Shown here: piece after piece, positions 52,740-60,174 of the stretch
How the letters are laid out: each line of letters starts with the position of its first letter
How positions within the stretch are numbered: position 1 is the stretch's first letter
DNA from: Roseiarcus sp963822215
GTDB taxonomy: Bacteria; Pseudomonadota; Alphaproteobacteria; Rhizobiales; Beijerinckiaceae
Length of the DNA: 64,000 nt
NCBI GenBank assembly: GCA_963822215.1
Contig: CAWGGX010000003.1
Span: 930,001 to 994,000, forward strand
Direction of reading: 5' to 3'
Made by a program: the position numbers and the translations under genes
The notes under the pieces: generated by a model
Told to the model about the DNA's origin: nothing
The model's database searches: none
What the model saw: only the letters and a program-made list of their open reading frames with translations

Positions 52740-53850
52740 CATAAAATATCGGGTCGACCTCAGCCAGGAGGAGCGTGAAGAACTGGAGGGGATGCTCAAG
52801 GGCGGCAAGCTAGCGGCGCGCAAACTTGTGCGGGCGCAGATCCTCTTGGCGGCCGATAAGGGGATTTCGGATGAGGGGATCGCCGGGACGCTTCGGGTCA
52901 GCGGTTCGACCGTCTATCGGACCAAGCGCCGCTTCGTCGAAGGCAACCTCGACGGCGCCCTCAGCGACGAGCCACGTCCGGGAGCCGGACGTAAGCTCTC
53001 GATCAAGGAAACGGCCCTTCTGGCGGCGACCGCTTGCTCGGCGCCGCCTCCGGGGCGCGCCCGCTGGACGCTCGAACTCCTGGCCGATGAGATGGTCAAA
53101 CTCACCGATCACGACGATCTCTCGCGCGAGACGGTGCGACGAAGGCTGGCGGAGAGCCAACTCAAACCCTGGCGTCGAACCATGTGGTGCATCCCCAAGG
53201 TCGACGGCGAGTATGTCGCGCGCATGGAGGATGTGCTGGATCTCTATGCGGAGCCGCCGGATCCGCTGCGACCGGTGATCTGCTTCGACGAAAGCCCAAC
53301 CCAACTCATCGGCGAGGTCAGAGACCCGATCCCCGCCAAACCCGGCCAGCTTGAACGCTACGATTGCGAGTACCGCCGGAACGGAACCGTCAACCTCTTC
53401 ATCATCCTCGACGCCAACAGTCCCTGGCGCAAGGTCAAGGTCACCGACCGCCGGACCAACAAGGACTTCGCCGAGTGCATGAGGGATCTGGTCGATCTCC
53501 ACTACCCGCTCGCTCCCATCATCCGCTTGGTGATGGACAATCTCTCAACGCATTCCGCCGGCGCGCTCTACGACGCTTTCCCAGCGCACGAGGCGCGCCG
53601 CATCCTCAAGCGGATCGAGTTCCACTACACGCCAAAACACGCCAGTTGGCTGAACAAGGTCGAAATCGAGATCGGCGTCCTGCGCGGCCAATGCCTCGAC
53701 CGGCGCATTGAGGACAAGGGCTTCCTCGTCTCGGAAATCGCCGCCTGGGAAAAACGTCGAAACGACGAAGGCGCGACCATCGACTGGACCTTCACAACCG
53801 AAAAAGCTCGCGAAAAACTCAAAAAAGCCTATCCGGTCAAAGAGTCATAA
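52735..53850 (+). CDS. IS630-family transposase
   Basis: A 371-residue DDE transposase. The N-terminal helix-turn-helix region (RAQILLAADKGISDEGIAGT, VSGSTVYRTKRRF) binds the ends. The catalytic core has VICFDES, LVMDNLSTH and the later glutamate in LNKVEIEIGVL. The GTG at 52735 with GGAGG five bases upstream is chosen; an earlier in-frame ATG lies in the passenger gene and lacks a site. Complete and probably active. Confidence 0.9.
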   Translation: MNIKYRVDLSQEEREELEGMLKGGKLAARKLVRAQILLAADKGISDEGIAGTLRVSGSTVYRTKRRFVEGNLDGALSDEPRPGAGRKLSIKETALLAATACSAPPPGRARWTLELLADEMVKLTDHDDLSRETVRRRLAESQLKPWRRTMWCIPKVDGEYVARMEDVLDLYAEPPDPLRPVICFDESPTQLIGEVRDPIPAKPGQLERYDCEYRRNGTVNLFIILDANSPWRKVKVTDRRTNKDFAECMRDLVDLHYPLAPIIRLVMDNLSTHSAGALYDAFPAHEARRILKRIEFHYTPKHASWLNKVEIEIGVLRGQCLDRRIEDKGFLVSEIAAWEKRRNDEGATIDWTFTTEKAREKLKKAYPVKES

Positions 53851-53870
53851 TCACTGTGCAGCGGTACTAG

Positions 53871-53973
53871 TCCATCGATTCCTTGAAACTTCGCGCCGGC
53901 AACGAGTGGCCCCTCGCGTCCGAAATGTAGGGGTTTCATCGGCGGGATATGATTCGAGTTTTGCAAGCGCTTG
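53871..53973 (+). repeat. Direct repeat D, copy 1
   Basis: TCCATCGATTCCTTGAAACT and following sequence pairs with 54495-54597 at roughly 75-80 percent identity by eye. Both share CTCGCGTCCGAAATGT and GATATGATTCGAGTT. Copy 1 starts directly at the right end of the IS630 element. Confidence 0.6.
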
Positions 53974-54129
53974 ATGAGGGTGGGATGACTTGAGGTTCGC
54001 GCGCATCCTGAATGGGCGCGAACTCTTGGGGGCGAAGGCTCCGAAGGCCGCCGCCCTCATCCGCGATCATCCGCCTTCCAAAATCCGAAGCGGCCACCCC
54101 GCCCGGGAAGCCGATTCGGCTCAAAATCG

Positions 54130-54420
54130 TCTCGCTCGCGGGTCCGCCGCCGCCGATCCGAATTCCCTGCTAGCAGGGAATTTTTTTCTCCGCGGTCGTC
54201 GCTCCGTTCCAGAAAGCCTTGCAATGTCATGGCGTTGTTGGCTTTACAACCCGCCGGTTGTGGGGGCTCGCAGGCGCGGAACAGGGAATTTCCAACGTCC
54301 GGAACAGGTCGTTATCAGGCGCTTTCGGAACGGAACAGGGAAAGAACAGGTGGGCAAAAACCGGGCGCGCGGCCGGGCGCGGCCGGGTTGTAAGACGCGA
54401 CCAGGATTCCCTTCCCCAAC
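54130..54420 (-). repeat. NREF-type intergenic repeat, copy 4 (inverted)
   Basis: The reverse complement matches 26898-27186, including the perfect inverted repeat centred at 54171-54172 (AATTCCCTGCT mirrored), CCTGCAATGTCATGGC-type sequence and AACAGGGAAAGAACAGG. It also shares about 30 bp beyond the inverted repeat with copy 2 (GGATC, GGCGGCGGACC). Confidence 0.75.
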
Positions 54421-54494
54421 CGGGGTGGGTTGCGCTTGTGAGGGGTCCGATGAGAGCGCGCCGCGCCGCTCGTGCGAAGAGCATCCTGCTCTCG

Positions 54495-54597
54495 TCCATC
54501 AATTCCTCAAAGCTTCACGCTGGCGGCCCTGGCCTCTCGCGTCCGAAATGTTGGAACTCAATCGGCAAGATATGATTCGAGTTCTGGAAACGCTTCA
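54495..54597 (+). repeat. Direct repeat D, copy 2
   Basis: TCCATCAATTCCTCAAAGCT and following sequence is the partner of 53871-53973. The two copies flank the inverted NREF-type repeat, about 620 bp apart. Confidence 0.6.
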
Positions 54598-54916
54598 CTA
54601 GACGCAGGGCAGCGAAATCTGTCCGGTTCCGCCGACGTACAGCACGGTGAGCGCCACGGGCGACTTCCTCTCTCGGCATTCTGAGGCCGATCATATAGCA
54701 TCTGTCCGAGCCGCCTCGGGCTCACCGACTTCGGCTCCGGGGCGCCCGCCCGCGCGCCCACCGAATATCGCTTGGCGCCGACCAGGTCGGAAATTGCGCT
54801 CGCGGAACGCGGTCGACTGACGTGGGTGGGGTCGACGCCGCCGTCGAAGGCGCCCGCGTCCAAGGCGGAGTTTCGCGAAGCGGCCCGACGGATAATTGAG
54901 CGGAAGGAGGAAACCT

Positions 54917-55573
54917 ATGCGCCAAATGCTGATCGCTGCGGGATGCCTGATGGCCGCCATGCCGCTCGGTTGGATTGCCGCGAACACGGCGAGTTCCGCG
55001 GCCAAGGGCAAGGAGCCCAGATTTCCCCAGCTGACCTTGGAACAGCTCAACGACCAGCAGCGACCGGTCGGCGAGAAGATCGTGAAGATCTCGAGCGTCG
55101 GGCTCGGCGGTCCCTACAATCCGATGTTGCGCAGTCCGGTCTACGCTGAGCGCATGTACGACCTGCTCGATTATCTGCGCTGGCGCACGTCCGTGCCGAC
55201 CAAGCTCAACGAAATGGCCATCCTCATCGTCGGCCGGCAATGGCGCTCGCAGGTGGAATGGTTCGCCCACGCCCCGTTGGCGAAAAAAGCGGGCCTCGCC
55301 AATTCGATCATCGCCGACCTGAAAGCCAACAAGCGACCCGCCGGCATGAGCCCCGACGAAGAGGTCGTCTACGACTTCGTGACCGACCTGACGACCAAAC
55401 ACGCGGTGTCCGACGCGCTATTTGATCGCGCCAAGAGGCTTCTCGGCGAACAGCAAGTTGTCGATCTGACGGCGGTCGCTGGGACGTACGTCGGCGTCGC
55501 CATGATCCTGGCGATGGCCGAACAAGGAGCGCCTCCCGACAAAGAGCCGCCATTCAAGGACGGCGAACCTTGA
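54917..55573 (+). CDS. Exported carboxymuconolactone decarboxylase-family protein
   Basis: A 218-residue protein with a signal peptide (MRQMLIAAGCLMAAMPLGWI, then AANTASSA). The CMD core reads NEMAILIVGRQWRSQVEWFAHAPLAKKAG, with the conserved E and H positions but without the CxxC of AhpD-type peroxidases. It is therefore unlikely to be a thiol peroxidase, and its reaction is unknown. AAGGAGGAAACCT is a very strong ribosome-binding site. Confidence 0.8.
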   Translation: MRQMLIAAGCLMAAMPLGWIAANTASSAAKGKEPRFPQLTLEQLNDQQRPVGEKIVKISSVGLGGPYNPMLRSPVYAERMYDLLDYLRWRTSVPTKLNEMAILIVGRQWRSQVEWFAHAPLAKKAGLANSIIADLKANKRPAGMSPDEEVVYDFVTDLTTKHAVSDALFDRAKRLLGEQQVVDLTAVAGTYVGVAMILAMAEQGAPPDKEPPFKDGEP

Positions 55574-55594
55574 GCGGCGACGGGTCAACAAATC

Positions 55595-55778
55595 AGAGCA
55601 TGATGCAATCATGATGCAATAAGTCGCGCCGTCTTGCGCTCAACCGGCCGCCAAAGCCCGTCGAAAGACGGGCGTCCTCTCGGACGCGCTACGGGGAGAG
55701 GGGCGTCCCCTTCCCCCTCGGGGGGAAGCAGCCGGATGAGGGTGTGTGGCGCGACTCGATCAGAATTCATCATGCTCT
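55595..55778. mobile_element. MITE-like element with 11-bp inverted ends
   Basis: AGAGCATGATG (55595-55605) and CATCATGCTCT (55768-55778) are perfect inverted ends around about 160 bp of GC-rich, hairpin-prone DNA without a gene. The right end runs into the stop codon of the monooxygenase-like gene. A single similar end, TTAGAGCATGATG, is present at 26795. Confidence 0.45.
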
Positions 55779-56097
55779 AAGAGCTCGACGTGTCCGAATG
55801 CTGAAATCGCGACTCGCGCACGACCTCGCAGACCTGCAGATGGTAGTCCTCGTAGAACCGTTCGCGGCCGAGCTGCTTGGTGAGGACATGTTCCGGGTGG
55901 GTCGCCCAGGCGCGCAGCGTCTCGGCCGATTCCCATTCGAACAAGGTCAGCCGCTCGCCGTCCTCCGCGACATAGGCCTTATGCGAGACATAGCCCGGCA
56001 TCTTGACTGCCAGCTCCTCCATCCGCTTGAGCGCAGCCAGATATTCCTCGCCGAGGCCGGTCTCGGTGCGGTGGGCGCGGAAGACGACGACGATCAT
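55777..56097 (-). CDS. Antibiotic-biosynthesis-monooxygenase-domain protein
   Basis: A 106-residue ABM/EthD-type ferredoxin-like protein: MIVVVFRAHRTETGLGEEYLAAL, then MPGYVSHKAYVAEDGERLTLFEWESAETLRAWATHPEH. Such dimeric proteins include haem-degrading and quinone-forming monooxygenases as well as many of unknown role. Its ATG overlaps the stop of the MazF-like reading (56094) by four bases, so it may be translated from the toxin-antitoxin transcript. The ribosome-binding site is weak. Confidence 0.75.
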   Translation of the reverse strand: MIVVVFRAHRTETGLGEEYLAALKRMEELAVKMPGYVSHKAYVAEDGERLTLFEWESAETLRAWATHPEHVLTKQLGRERFYEDYHLQVCEVVRESRFQHSDTSSS

Positions 56098-56459
56098 GGG
56101 TGGAGCACCGGGCTCAATAGCGTACGGAGACCCGACGCGACTTCTAAACGGTCCGGCGTCGAGAGTTCTCCGATCCGCGCCGCCAGTCGCTCGTCCAGAG
56201 TCGTCACCTTGCTGACCGTTACGAGGCAGGCGTGCGACAGGCCGCCGAGCGGGAGGTCGGAAATCGGGACATCCGTCGGCCGTCTTTCGCGGGCGGCGCT
56301 CGTGATCATCAGCACCCACAGAACGGCAGAGGCATCGGTCGCAGAGGGCGCTGCAATCACCAGCGCAGGCCGCCGTCGCGTCGCGGCCTGATCCGCAAAG
56401 GGAAAATCGACGCGAACGATATCTCAGGGAGCGATGGCGCAATTCCGCTCGGCGCTCAT
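56094..56459 (-). pseudogene. MazF/PemK-type toxin with a nonsense codon
   Basis: From an ATG at 56459, overlapping the antitoxin stop by ATGA, the frame reads MSAERNCAIAP, then TGA (56424-56426), then DIVRVDFPFADQAATRRRPA and LVIAAPSATDASAVLWVLM. The second part is the standard MazF/PemK beta-barrel (PGDIVRVDFPF motif), so the TGA replaces the Gly of PGD. A GTG at 56360 could start only a truncated protein lacking the first strand. The endoribonuclease toxin is probably inactive. Confidence 0.72.
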
Positions 56460-56686
56460 TTGAGATCGCCGAACGCTTCGTCGTCTTCCGGCGTATCCCA
56501 TTCCCCGAAGAAGACGAACGGATCCTCGAACGGCGCTCCCGGGCGAGGCTTGGTCGCCTTGGTCAGGAGGACCTGTCCGTCCGCTATGGCGTAAGCAATT
56601 TCGTCGCCCGGCTTGATCCCAAGCGCGGCGCGGACCGCCTGCGGAATGGTTGTCTGCGCCTTGCTGGTGAGTTTGCTGGTGATCAT
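56456..56686 (-). CDS. AbrB/SpoVT-type antitoxin
   Basis: A 76-residue protein starts MITSKLTSKAQTTIPQAVRAALGIKPGDEIAY, the swapped-hairpin AbrB DNA-binding domain, followed by an acidic tail (EWDTPEDDEAFGDLK) that in this family blocks the toxin. It lies upstream of, and overlaps, the broken MazF/PemK toxin. It would bind and repress its own promoter. It remains intact although the toxin is not. Confidence 0.85.
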   Translation of the reverse strand: MITSKLTSKAQTTIPQAVRAALGIKPGDEIAYAIADGQVLLTKATKPRPGAPFEDPFVFFGEWDTPEDDEAFGDLK

Positions 56687-57149
56687 GCGGACGATCCAAA
56701 CCTCGAAGGCTGGTAAGGAAAATCCTTGCGGGCGTCAAATCGCCGGACAGAAGGTAGAGGACGATGAAACCCGGACGTTTTGCGGCCGTAGCGGACGGGG
56801 TCTGTGGACGGGAGCAGTTGGGCGGGGATCGGACCTTTATGCACCTAATTTCTGCACCGCGTAACCTATTGATTTCGTTTACGTCAGGTCAGAGTGCAAA
56901 AATCTTGACTTCTGCACCGCTCGAATCTCGCAGTTCCGCGACCTTTTAAGAGGCAGGAATCGAGAATGAGTTTTGAGAGCCGATTTCACCGGAGTTGATG
57001 GCGATCTGCCGTTCCCGCCGCCAGCCGTGATGACGGGCGCGCCAGTAGCAAGCGGTCGAGCAGTGGTAAGTGAGATGTCGCCCGGGTATGATGAATCTAG
57101 TGTGCAGGCAGCGCCGCGGCCTTGGGCTGGTCGGGTTAGCAGAAGGGAT
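56687..57149. other. Intergenic region carrying TTCTGCACC elements
   Basis: No gene is supported in these 463 bp. The left part holds the antitoxin promoter. Two elements ending TTCTGCACCGC occur at 56847-56860 and 56894-56920. The second has GTGCA at its other end, giving a GTGCA-N14-TGCAC dyad. GAGTTTTGAGAG follows at 56968-56979. The same pair of elements precedes the gene at 58119-58676. Confidence 0.5.
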
Positions 57150-57968
57150 ATGAAACCCATGCCGGGTACGAAGATATGGCAATTGTTGGTCGTGATATTT
57201 GTTTTGGGGGCGATACTAATATTTTTCTCTGAGTATTTTCGGCCGGCATGGAATTTTGGTCTAATGCACGAATTAGGAATTGCATTCGTAGTGGCCTCTG
57301 TTCTTGGGGCCACTATAGAAATAACGCTTGTAACTAAATTATCCCGTGATGTTTTCGAGGCGACTCTTGGCTACATTCTATTGCCAGACTTTAGAAATGA
57401 AGTCGCGCGCATCACTGGATATAAATTTTTATGCGAGCATCACTTTCTATTGATCGAGGTGACATTATGGTCTGCTCATGTTGTAGAGGTCACTACGAGT
57501 ATCGAACGCAGGGGTCGCAACATAACTGCCTATCCGGAAAAGCTGTTCGCGTACTTATACATCGATGATTGGGGTTTTGCCGATGGGCTATCTAGAATTC
57601 TCGAGTGTCGGTTGATTGCTAATAACAGGCATTTCGAGGGGCATAAAGTAACAGCAGAAGCGTCTTCCCGTGTAAAATGGCAGTCAGACGAAGCAGAAAT
57701 TGGCCCAAGTGGAACATTTACAATGCTCTCAAAGTACACCGAGTATCGCCGCGATAACGACGTCGTATATTACTTTTTCGGAATGCCAACCAAAAATCCA
57801 GAGATCGAAGTTCGATTACCACCCGAATTGGACTACTCCATAAGTTTTGGAGGCGCTGACCCTGCGATAGAGCGCTCTCAATATGCAGACGGGTCGCAAT
57901 CGAACGGAATGTATTTTCCTCACCAAGCAATGTCGGTACGATGGTGGCCAAAGGCTCCGGCCGCATAG
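57150..57968 (+). CDS. Orphan two-helix membrane protein
   Basis: A 272-residue AT-rich gene. Two adjacent hydrophobic helices (IWQLLVVIFVLGAILIFF, then HELGIAFVVASVLGATI) are followed by about 215 soluble residues with alternating strands (FLLIEVTLWSAHVVEVTTSI; YRRDNDVVYYFFGMPTKNPE). AGAAGGGAT precedes the ATG at 57150; earlier in-frame starts lack a site. The soluble part would face the cytoplasm if the helices form a hairpin. No family recognised. It is the first of four orphan genes sharing an upstream element, and its base composition suggests transfer. Confidence 0.65.
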   Translation: MKPMPGTKIWQLLVVIFVLGAILIFFSEYFRPAWNFGLMHELGIAFVVASVLGATIEITLVTKLSRDVFEATLGYILLPDFRNEVARITGYKFLCEHHFLLIEVTLWSAHVVEVTTSIERRGRNITAYPEKLFAYLYIDDWGFADGLSRILECRLIANNRHFEGHKVTAEASSRVKWQSDEAEIGPSGTFTMLSKYTEYRRDNDVVYYFFGMPTKNPEIEVRLPPELDYSISFGGADPAIERSQYADGSQSNGMYFPHQAMSVRWWPKAPAA

Positions 57969-58038
57969 GCTCCATTACCCAAAATCAAGGGCGGTGGCGG
58001 TTGACTGAAATCTTCCTGCGCCACAAGCCCGCGAGTTT

Positions 58039-58100
58039 CTCTCAAAACTTTAAAATTTTCTGCCAAAAGGCGCTTCGTCAGAATTCTTGAATTATGCACC
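58039..58100. repeat. Shared element B
   Basis: CTCTCAAAAC (58039-58048) is followed 30 bp later by GAATTCTTGAATTATGCACC (58081-58100). The same order and spacing occur at 58731-58792. It lies between the 3-prime ends of the convergent orphan genes at 57150-57968 and 58119-58676, so here it has no obvious gene to drive. Confidence 0.5.
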
Positions 58101-58118
58101 TTTGGATGGAAGGACGCT

Positions 58119-58676
58119 TTACCTCAAATGTGCGACTAAACTGCTGGCTGCTTGGAATGACTCTTCGGCCTCGGATCTCGTTGCGATTTTTCCACCATGT
58201 ATGATGTCATTGCGGCGATCCGCGGACGTCTTGAAGGCTTGCCAGAAGGGTTGATCCTGAATTTGCTCCCCGGTCAGGGCATTGTACAGCTTGCGAATGC
58301 GCTCGTTTCCCAGATTGTAACCGGACAAAAAATCTAAGACCGACTTTTCGAGATATGCGATGCTCTTTTGTGCGAAAGCGCGCGATATGGCACGCTCTGC
58401 ACTAATCTCACACGCCATGTGTGCAACCACTACCGCAATGCTGAACTCGTCGCGCGCTATCAATTCTTGCGCTTTGGCCAGCAGTGTTTCAGCATAGGGG
58501 ATGACGGTTGCGGCTGCTCTTCGACTGGCAAAGGAAAATCCCCGCGCTTCAAGATTGAGCGTACGTTCGATCGAGCCGCAGCTACGACACGGCTCGCGCA
58601 TAGCAGGATCGTCCGCAATGGGCGGCTCCCCGTCAATCGGGGCTCCGCAGTTGCTACAGAAGACCCCACCAGCCAT
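58119..58676 (-). CDS. Zinc-ribbon protein with HEPN-like C-terminal domain
   Basis: A 185-residue AT-rich gene. The N-terminal zinc ribbon has CSNCG and CRSCG. The C-terminal helical domain (about 65-185) contains IAVVVAHMACEISAERAISR and ends with RRNDIIHGG, the R-x4-H arrangement of HEPN nucleases and nucleotide-binding proteins. If it is a true HEPN RNase it could act in abortive defence, but no paired MNT-type nucleotidyltransferase is adjacent. The ATG at 58676 has AAGAGATATC upstream. Function is uncertain. Confidence 0.65.
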   Translation of the reverse strand: MAGGVFCSNCGAPIDGEPPIADDPAMREPCRSCGSIERTLNLEARGFSFASRRAAATVIPYAETLLAKAQELIARDEFSIAVVVAHMACEISAERAISRAFAQKSIAYLEKSVLDFLSGYNLGNERIRKLYNALTGEQIQDQPFWQAFKTSADRRNDIIHGGKIATRSEAEESFQAASSLVAHLR

Positions 58677-58730
58677 CGTGATATCTCTTAACAATGCCGT
58701 ATGCTAGTCAAGCCGCTCCGCGCTGACAAT

Positions 58731-58792
58731 CTCTCAAAACTCCCCGATTTTCGGTCGGAATCGGCGCGTGCACAATTCTTGATTTCTGCACC
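58731..58792. repeat. Shared element C
   Basis: CTCTCAAAACTC (58731-58742) is followed by a hairpin (CCGATT/AATCGG, about 58744-58764) and then GTGCA-N15-TGCAC with AATTCTTGATTTCTGCACC (58768-58792). Read on the minus strand it precedes the HEPN-like gene by about 55 bp, in the same order as the elements before the gene at 57150. Confidence 0.55.
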
Positions 58793-58950
58793 CCGGCAAC
58801 GGCAGCAAAGGGCGGGAAGCAACCGGGCGTACAACAAGGGCTGCCGGGGAAGCGCGGAGTCCTCCCTGAGTAGACGTTCCTAGTCATTACTCCGATCTCG
58901 TGGGCGACCGGGGCGGTCAGGCCGGACAGGTCCGCTAAACACGCTCCTCT

Positions 58951-59391
58951 TCAAAATTCTTCCTTCCTCGCCACGTTCCTCGCCACGAGTTCGTTGAGTA
59001 AGCTCAGGGGAATTCCCTGCGTCCACGGGGTACTGCGGCTCACGGCCACGGAAACGGCGTTGTTGGCCTGTGCGAGTTCGCCCATTTTCAACTCGATGGA
59101 TGATAGTTTTTGAGTTAAAGAGAGTATTTCTGGAGAAGTTTTTTGACTATCAAGCTCCCGTTTCAAGCTATCGATCTCTTTCCTGAGTTCGTCTTCAATT
59201 CGTGCAGAAATCCCTGTTTTTACTTCTATCTCTGATCTTGCCAGCTCGAATAGATGTTTCGTCTTTTCAATTCTCGCTTTATAAAGCCATTGCATCGCTC
59301 TCCACGCGACTGCCACAGCAGCCCCACAGACGATAAGGAATGGAATCGGAGCGCTCAGAATTGCATTGACTTGATCTTGTAGTGAAATCAT
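58951..59391 (-). CDS. Orphan membrane-anchored coiled-coil protein
   Basis: A 146-residue protein: one N-terminal transmembrane helix (IPFLIVCGAAVAVAWRAMQW), then a long charged helix (KHLFELARSEIEVKTGISAR, IEDELRKEIDSLKRELDSQ) predicted to form a coiled coil, and a short C-terminal tail. GGAGG lies about 12 bases before the ATG at 59391. AT-rich. Shared element D lies 28 bp upstream. No family recognised. Confidence 0.6.
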   Translation of the reverse strand: MISLQDQVNAILSAPIPFLIVCGAAVAVAWRAMQWLYKARIEKTKHLFELARSEIEVKTGISARIEDELRKEIDSLKRELDSQKTSPEILSLTQKLSSIELKMGELAQANNAVSVAVSRSTPWTQGIPLSLLNELVARNVARKEEF

Positions 59392-59418
59392 AGCCAACCA
59401 GCCTCCGAATTTCTCCTT

Positions 59419-59438
59419 AAAATTCTTGAATTTCGCAC
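59419..59438. repeat. Shared element D
   Basis: AAAATTCTTGAATTTCGCAC matches the core of elements A-C, with C in place of T before GCAC. On the minus strand it lies 28 bp before the coiled-coil gene and two bases beyond the stop of the next orphan gene, so it forms the junction between the two. Confidence 0.5.
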
Positions 59439-59439
59439 A

Positions 59440-59934
59440 TTAAGCCAAAGGTACCATTTTATCGGGATCAACGTCCCACAACTCGCCTTTATATATCCCA
59501 CCTGCAAAATCCTCGCATACTGGCGTCAGCCTCGTCTCACCATTTTGTTTTTGTTCTTTTAACTTATTCGCAATATACAAAAAGGAAACATACAAATAGG
59601 CACTTTGGCCATCTGACAAAGATATGGGAAGCGCCGTGTATGATGGGGTCGAGAATTTTTCAGATTCCACCCTATCAATACGAAGGCCATACGGGGTCTC
59701 AAATGTTAGTGTTTTCACCGTCACTGTACGGTAGCCGGTGTTTGTCGCCTCGATCTTTGCAAAAGGAAACATTTCTCCAGATTTGTGGTGTTCGGATACC
59801 GTAACCCTCATCATACGACGGTCTTTCTTGACAGCTTTGTACCAATTAAACGTGGAAAGACCCGCACCGTAGATGGCTATCAAAAGCAAACCGCAGTCTT
59901 TAATCGTTGGCCACGCGGCGATCAAAAATTCCAT
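59440..59934 (-). CDS. Orphan membrane-anchored protein
   Basis: A 164-residue AT-rich protein. One N-terminal hydrophobic helix (DCGLLLIAIYGAGLSTFNWY) is followed by a basic segment (KAVKKDRRMMR) and a beta-rich soluble domain (ATNTGYRTVTVKTLTFETPY; SLSDGQSAYLYVSFLYI), reminiscent of an immunoglobulin-like sandwich. The start codon lies within element E (59924-59948: TCTTTGCAC and flanks). No family recognised. Confidence 0.6.
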   Translation of the reverse strand: MEFLIAAWPTIKDCGLLLIAIYGAGLSTFNWYKAVKKDRRMMRVTVSEHHKSGEMFPFAKIEATNTGYRTVTVKTLTFETPYGLRIDRVESEKFSTPSYTALPISLSDGQSAYLYVSFLYIANKLKEQKQNGETRLTPVCEDFAGGIYKGELWDVDPDKMVPLA

Positions 59935-59971
59935 CTTTGCACAAAGCCCCCTCGGAAAAGACGGACGCCTA

Positions 59972-60097
59972 GTACCTCTGCACAGTGATCCTGACGGTTT
60001 GATGAGTTAGCGTAAGACGGGCAAGGCTTCGGCAGGGAGCGCGAGCTTGATGCTTCGAGGAATGCCCGGCTTTCGGGTGATGAGGCCGAGCTTTTCG
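59972..60097 (+). mobile_element. IS630-family copy 2, left fragment
   Basis: This 126-bp fragment is nearly identical to the left end of the intact copy (52390-52515), with one visible base change near 60092. It ends where IS3-family element ISa inserted. The TCG at 60095-60097 is repeated at 62880-62882, marking a 3-bp target duplication. The remainder continues at 62880. Confidence 0.9.
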
Positions 60098-60174
60098 TGA
60101 ACTGGACCCCGGATTTAGGACCATTGGGTAAGGTGTGAAATGTCCTGCTCTGTCGCAACCGACGGAGCGAGAAA

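Larger units (their letters stand above)
52390..53867 (+). mobile_element. IS630-family insertion sequence, intact copy
   Basis: The element has near-identical terminal inverted repeats: GTACCTCTGCACAGTGAT on the left and GTACCGCTGCACAGTGAT when the right end is inverted. It is flanked by TA on both sides (52388-52389 and 53868-53869), the target duplication typical of IS630/Tc1-mariner elements. It is 1478 bp long and carries a transposase and a divergent small winged-helix gene. A second, interrupted copy lies at 59972-63811. Confidence 0.9.
53868..54916. other. Gene-free region rich in repeats
   Basis: About 1.05 kb between the IS630 element and the next gene with no supported coding sequence. 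It contains two imperfect direct repeats of about 100 bp (53871-53973 and 54495-54597) around an inverted NREF-type repeat (54130-54420). The last 300 bp include the promoter of the carboxymuconolactone-decarboxylase-like gene. Confidence 0.5.

Noticed and set aside
56838..59948. Integron attC sites around the four orphan genes
   Set aside because: The shared elements lack the GTTRRRY/RYYYAAC core pair and no integron integrase is in the window, although a cassette-like layout is present.
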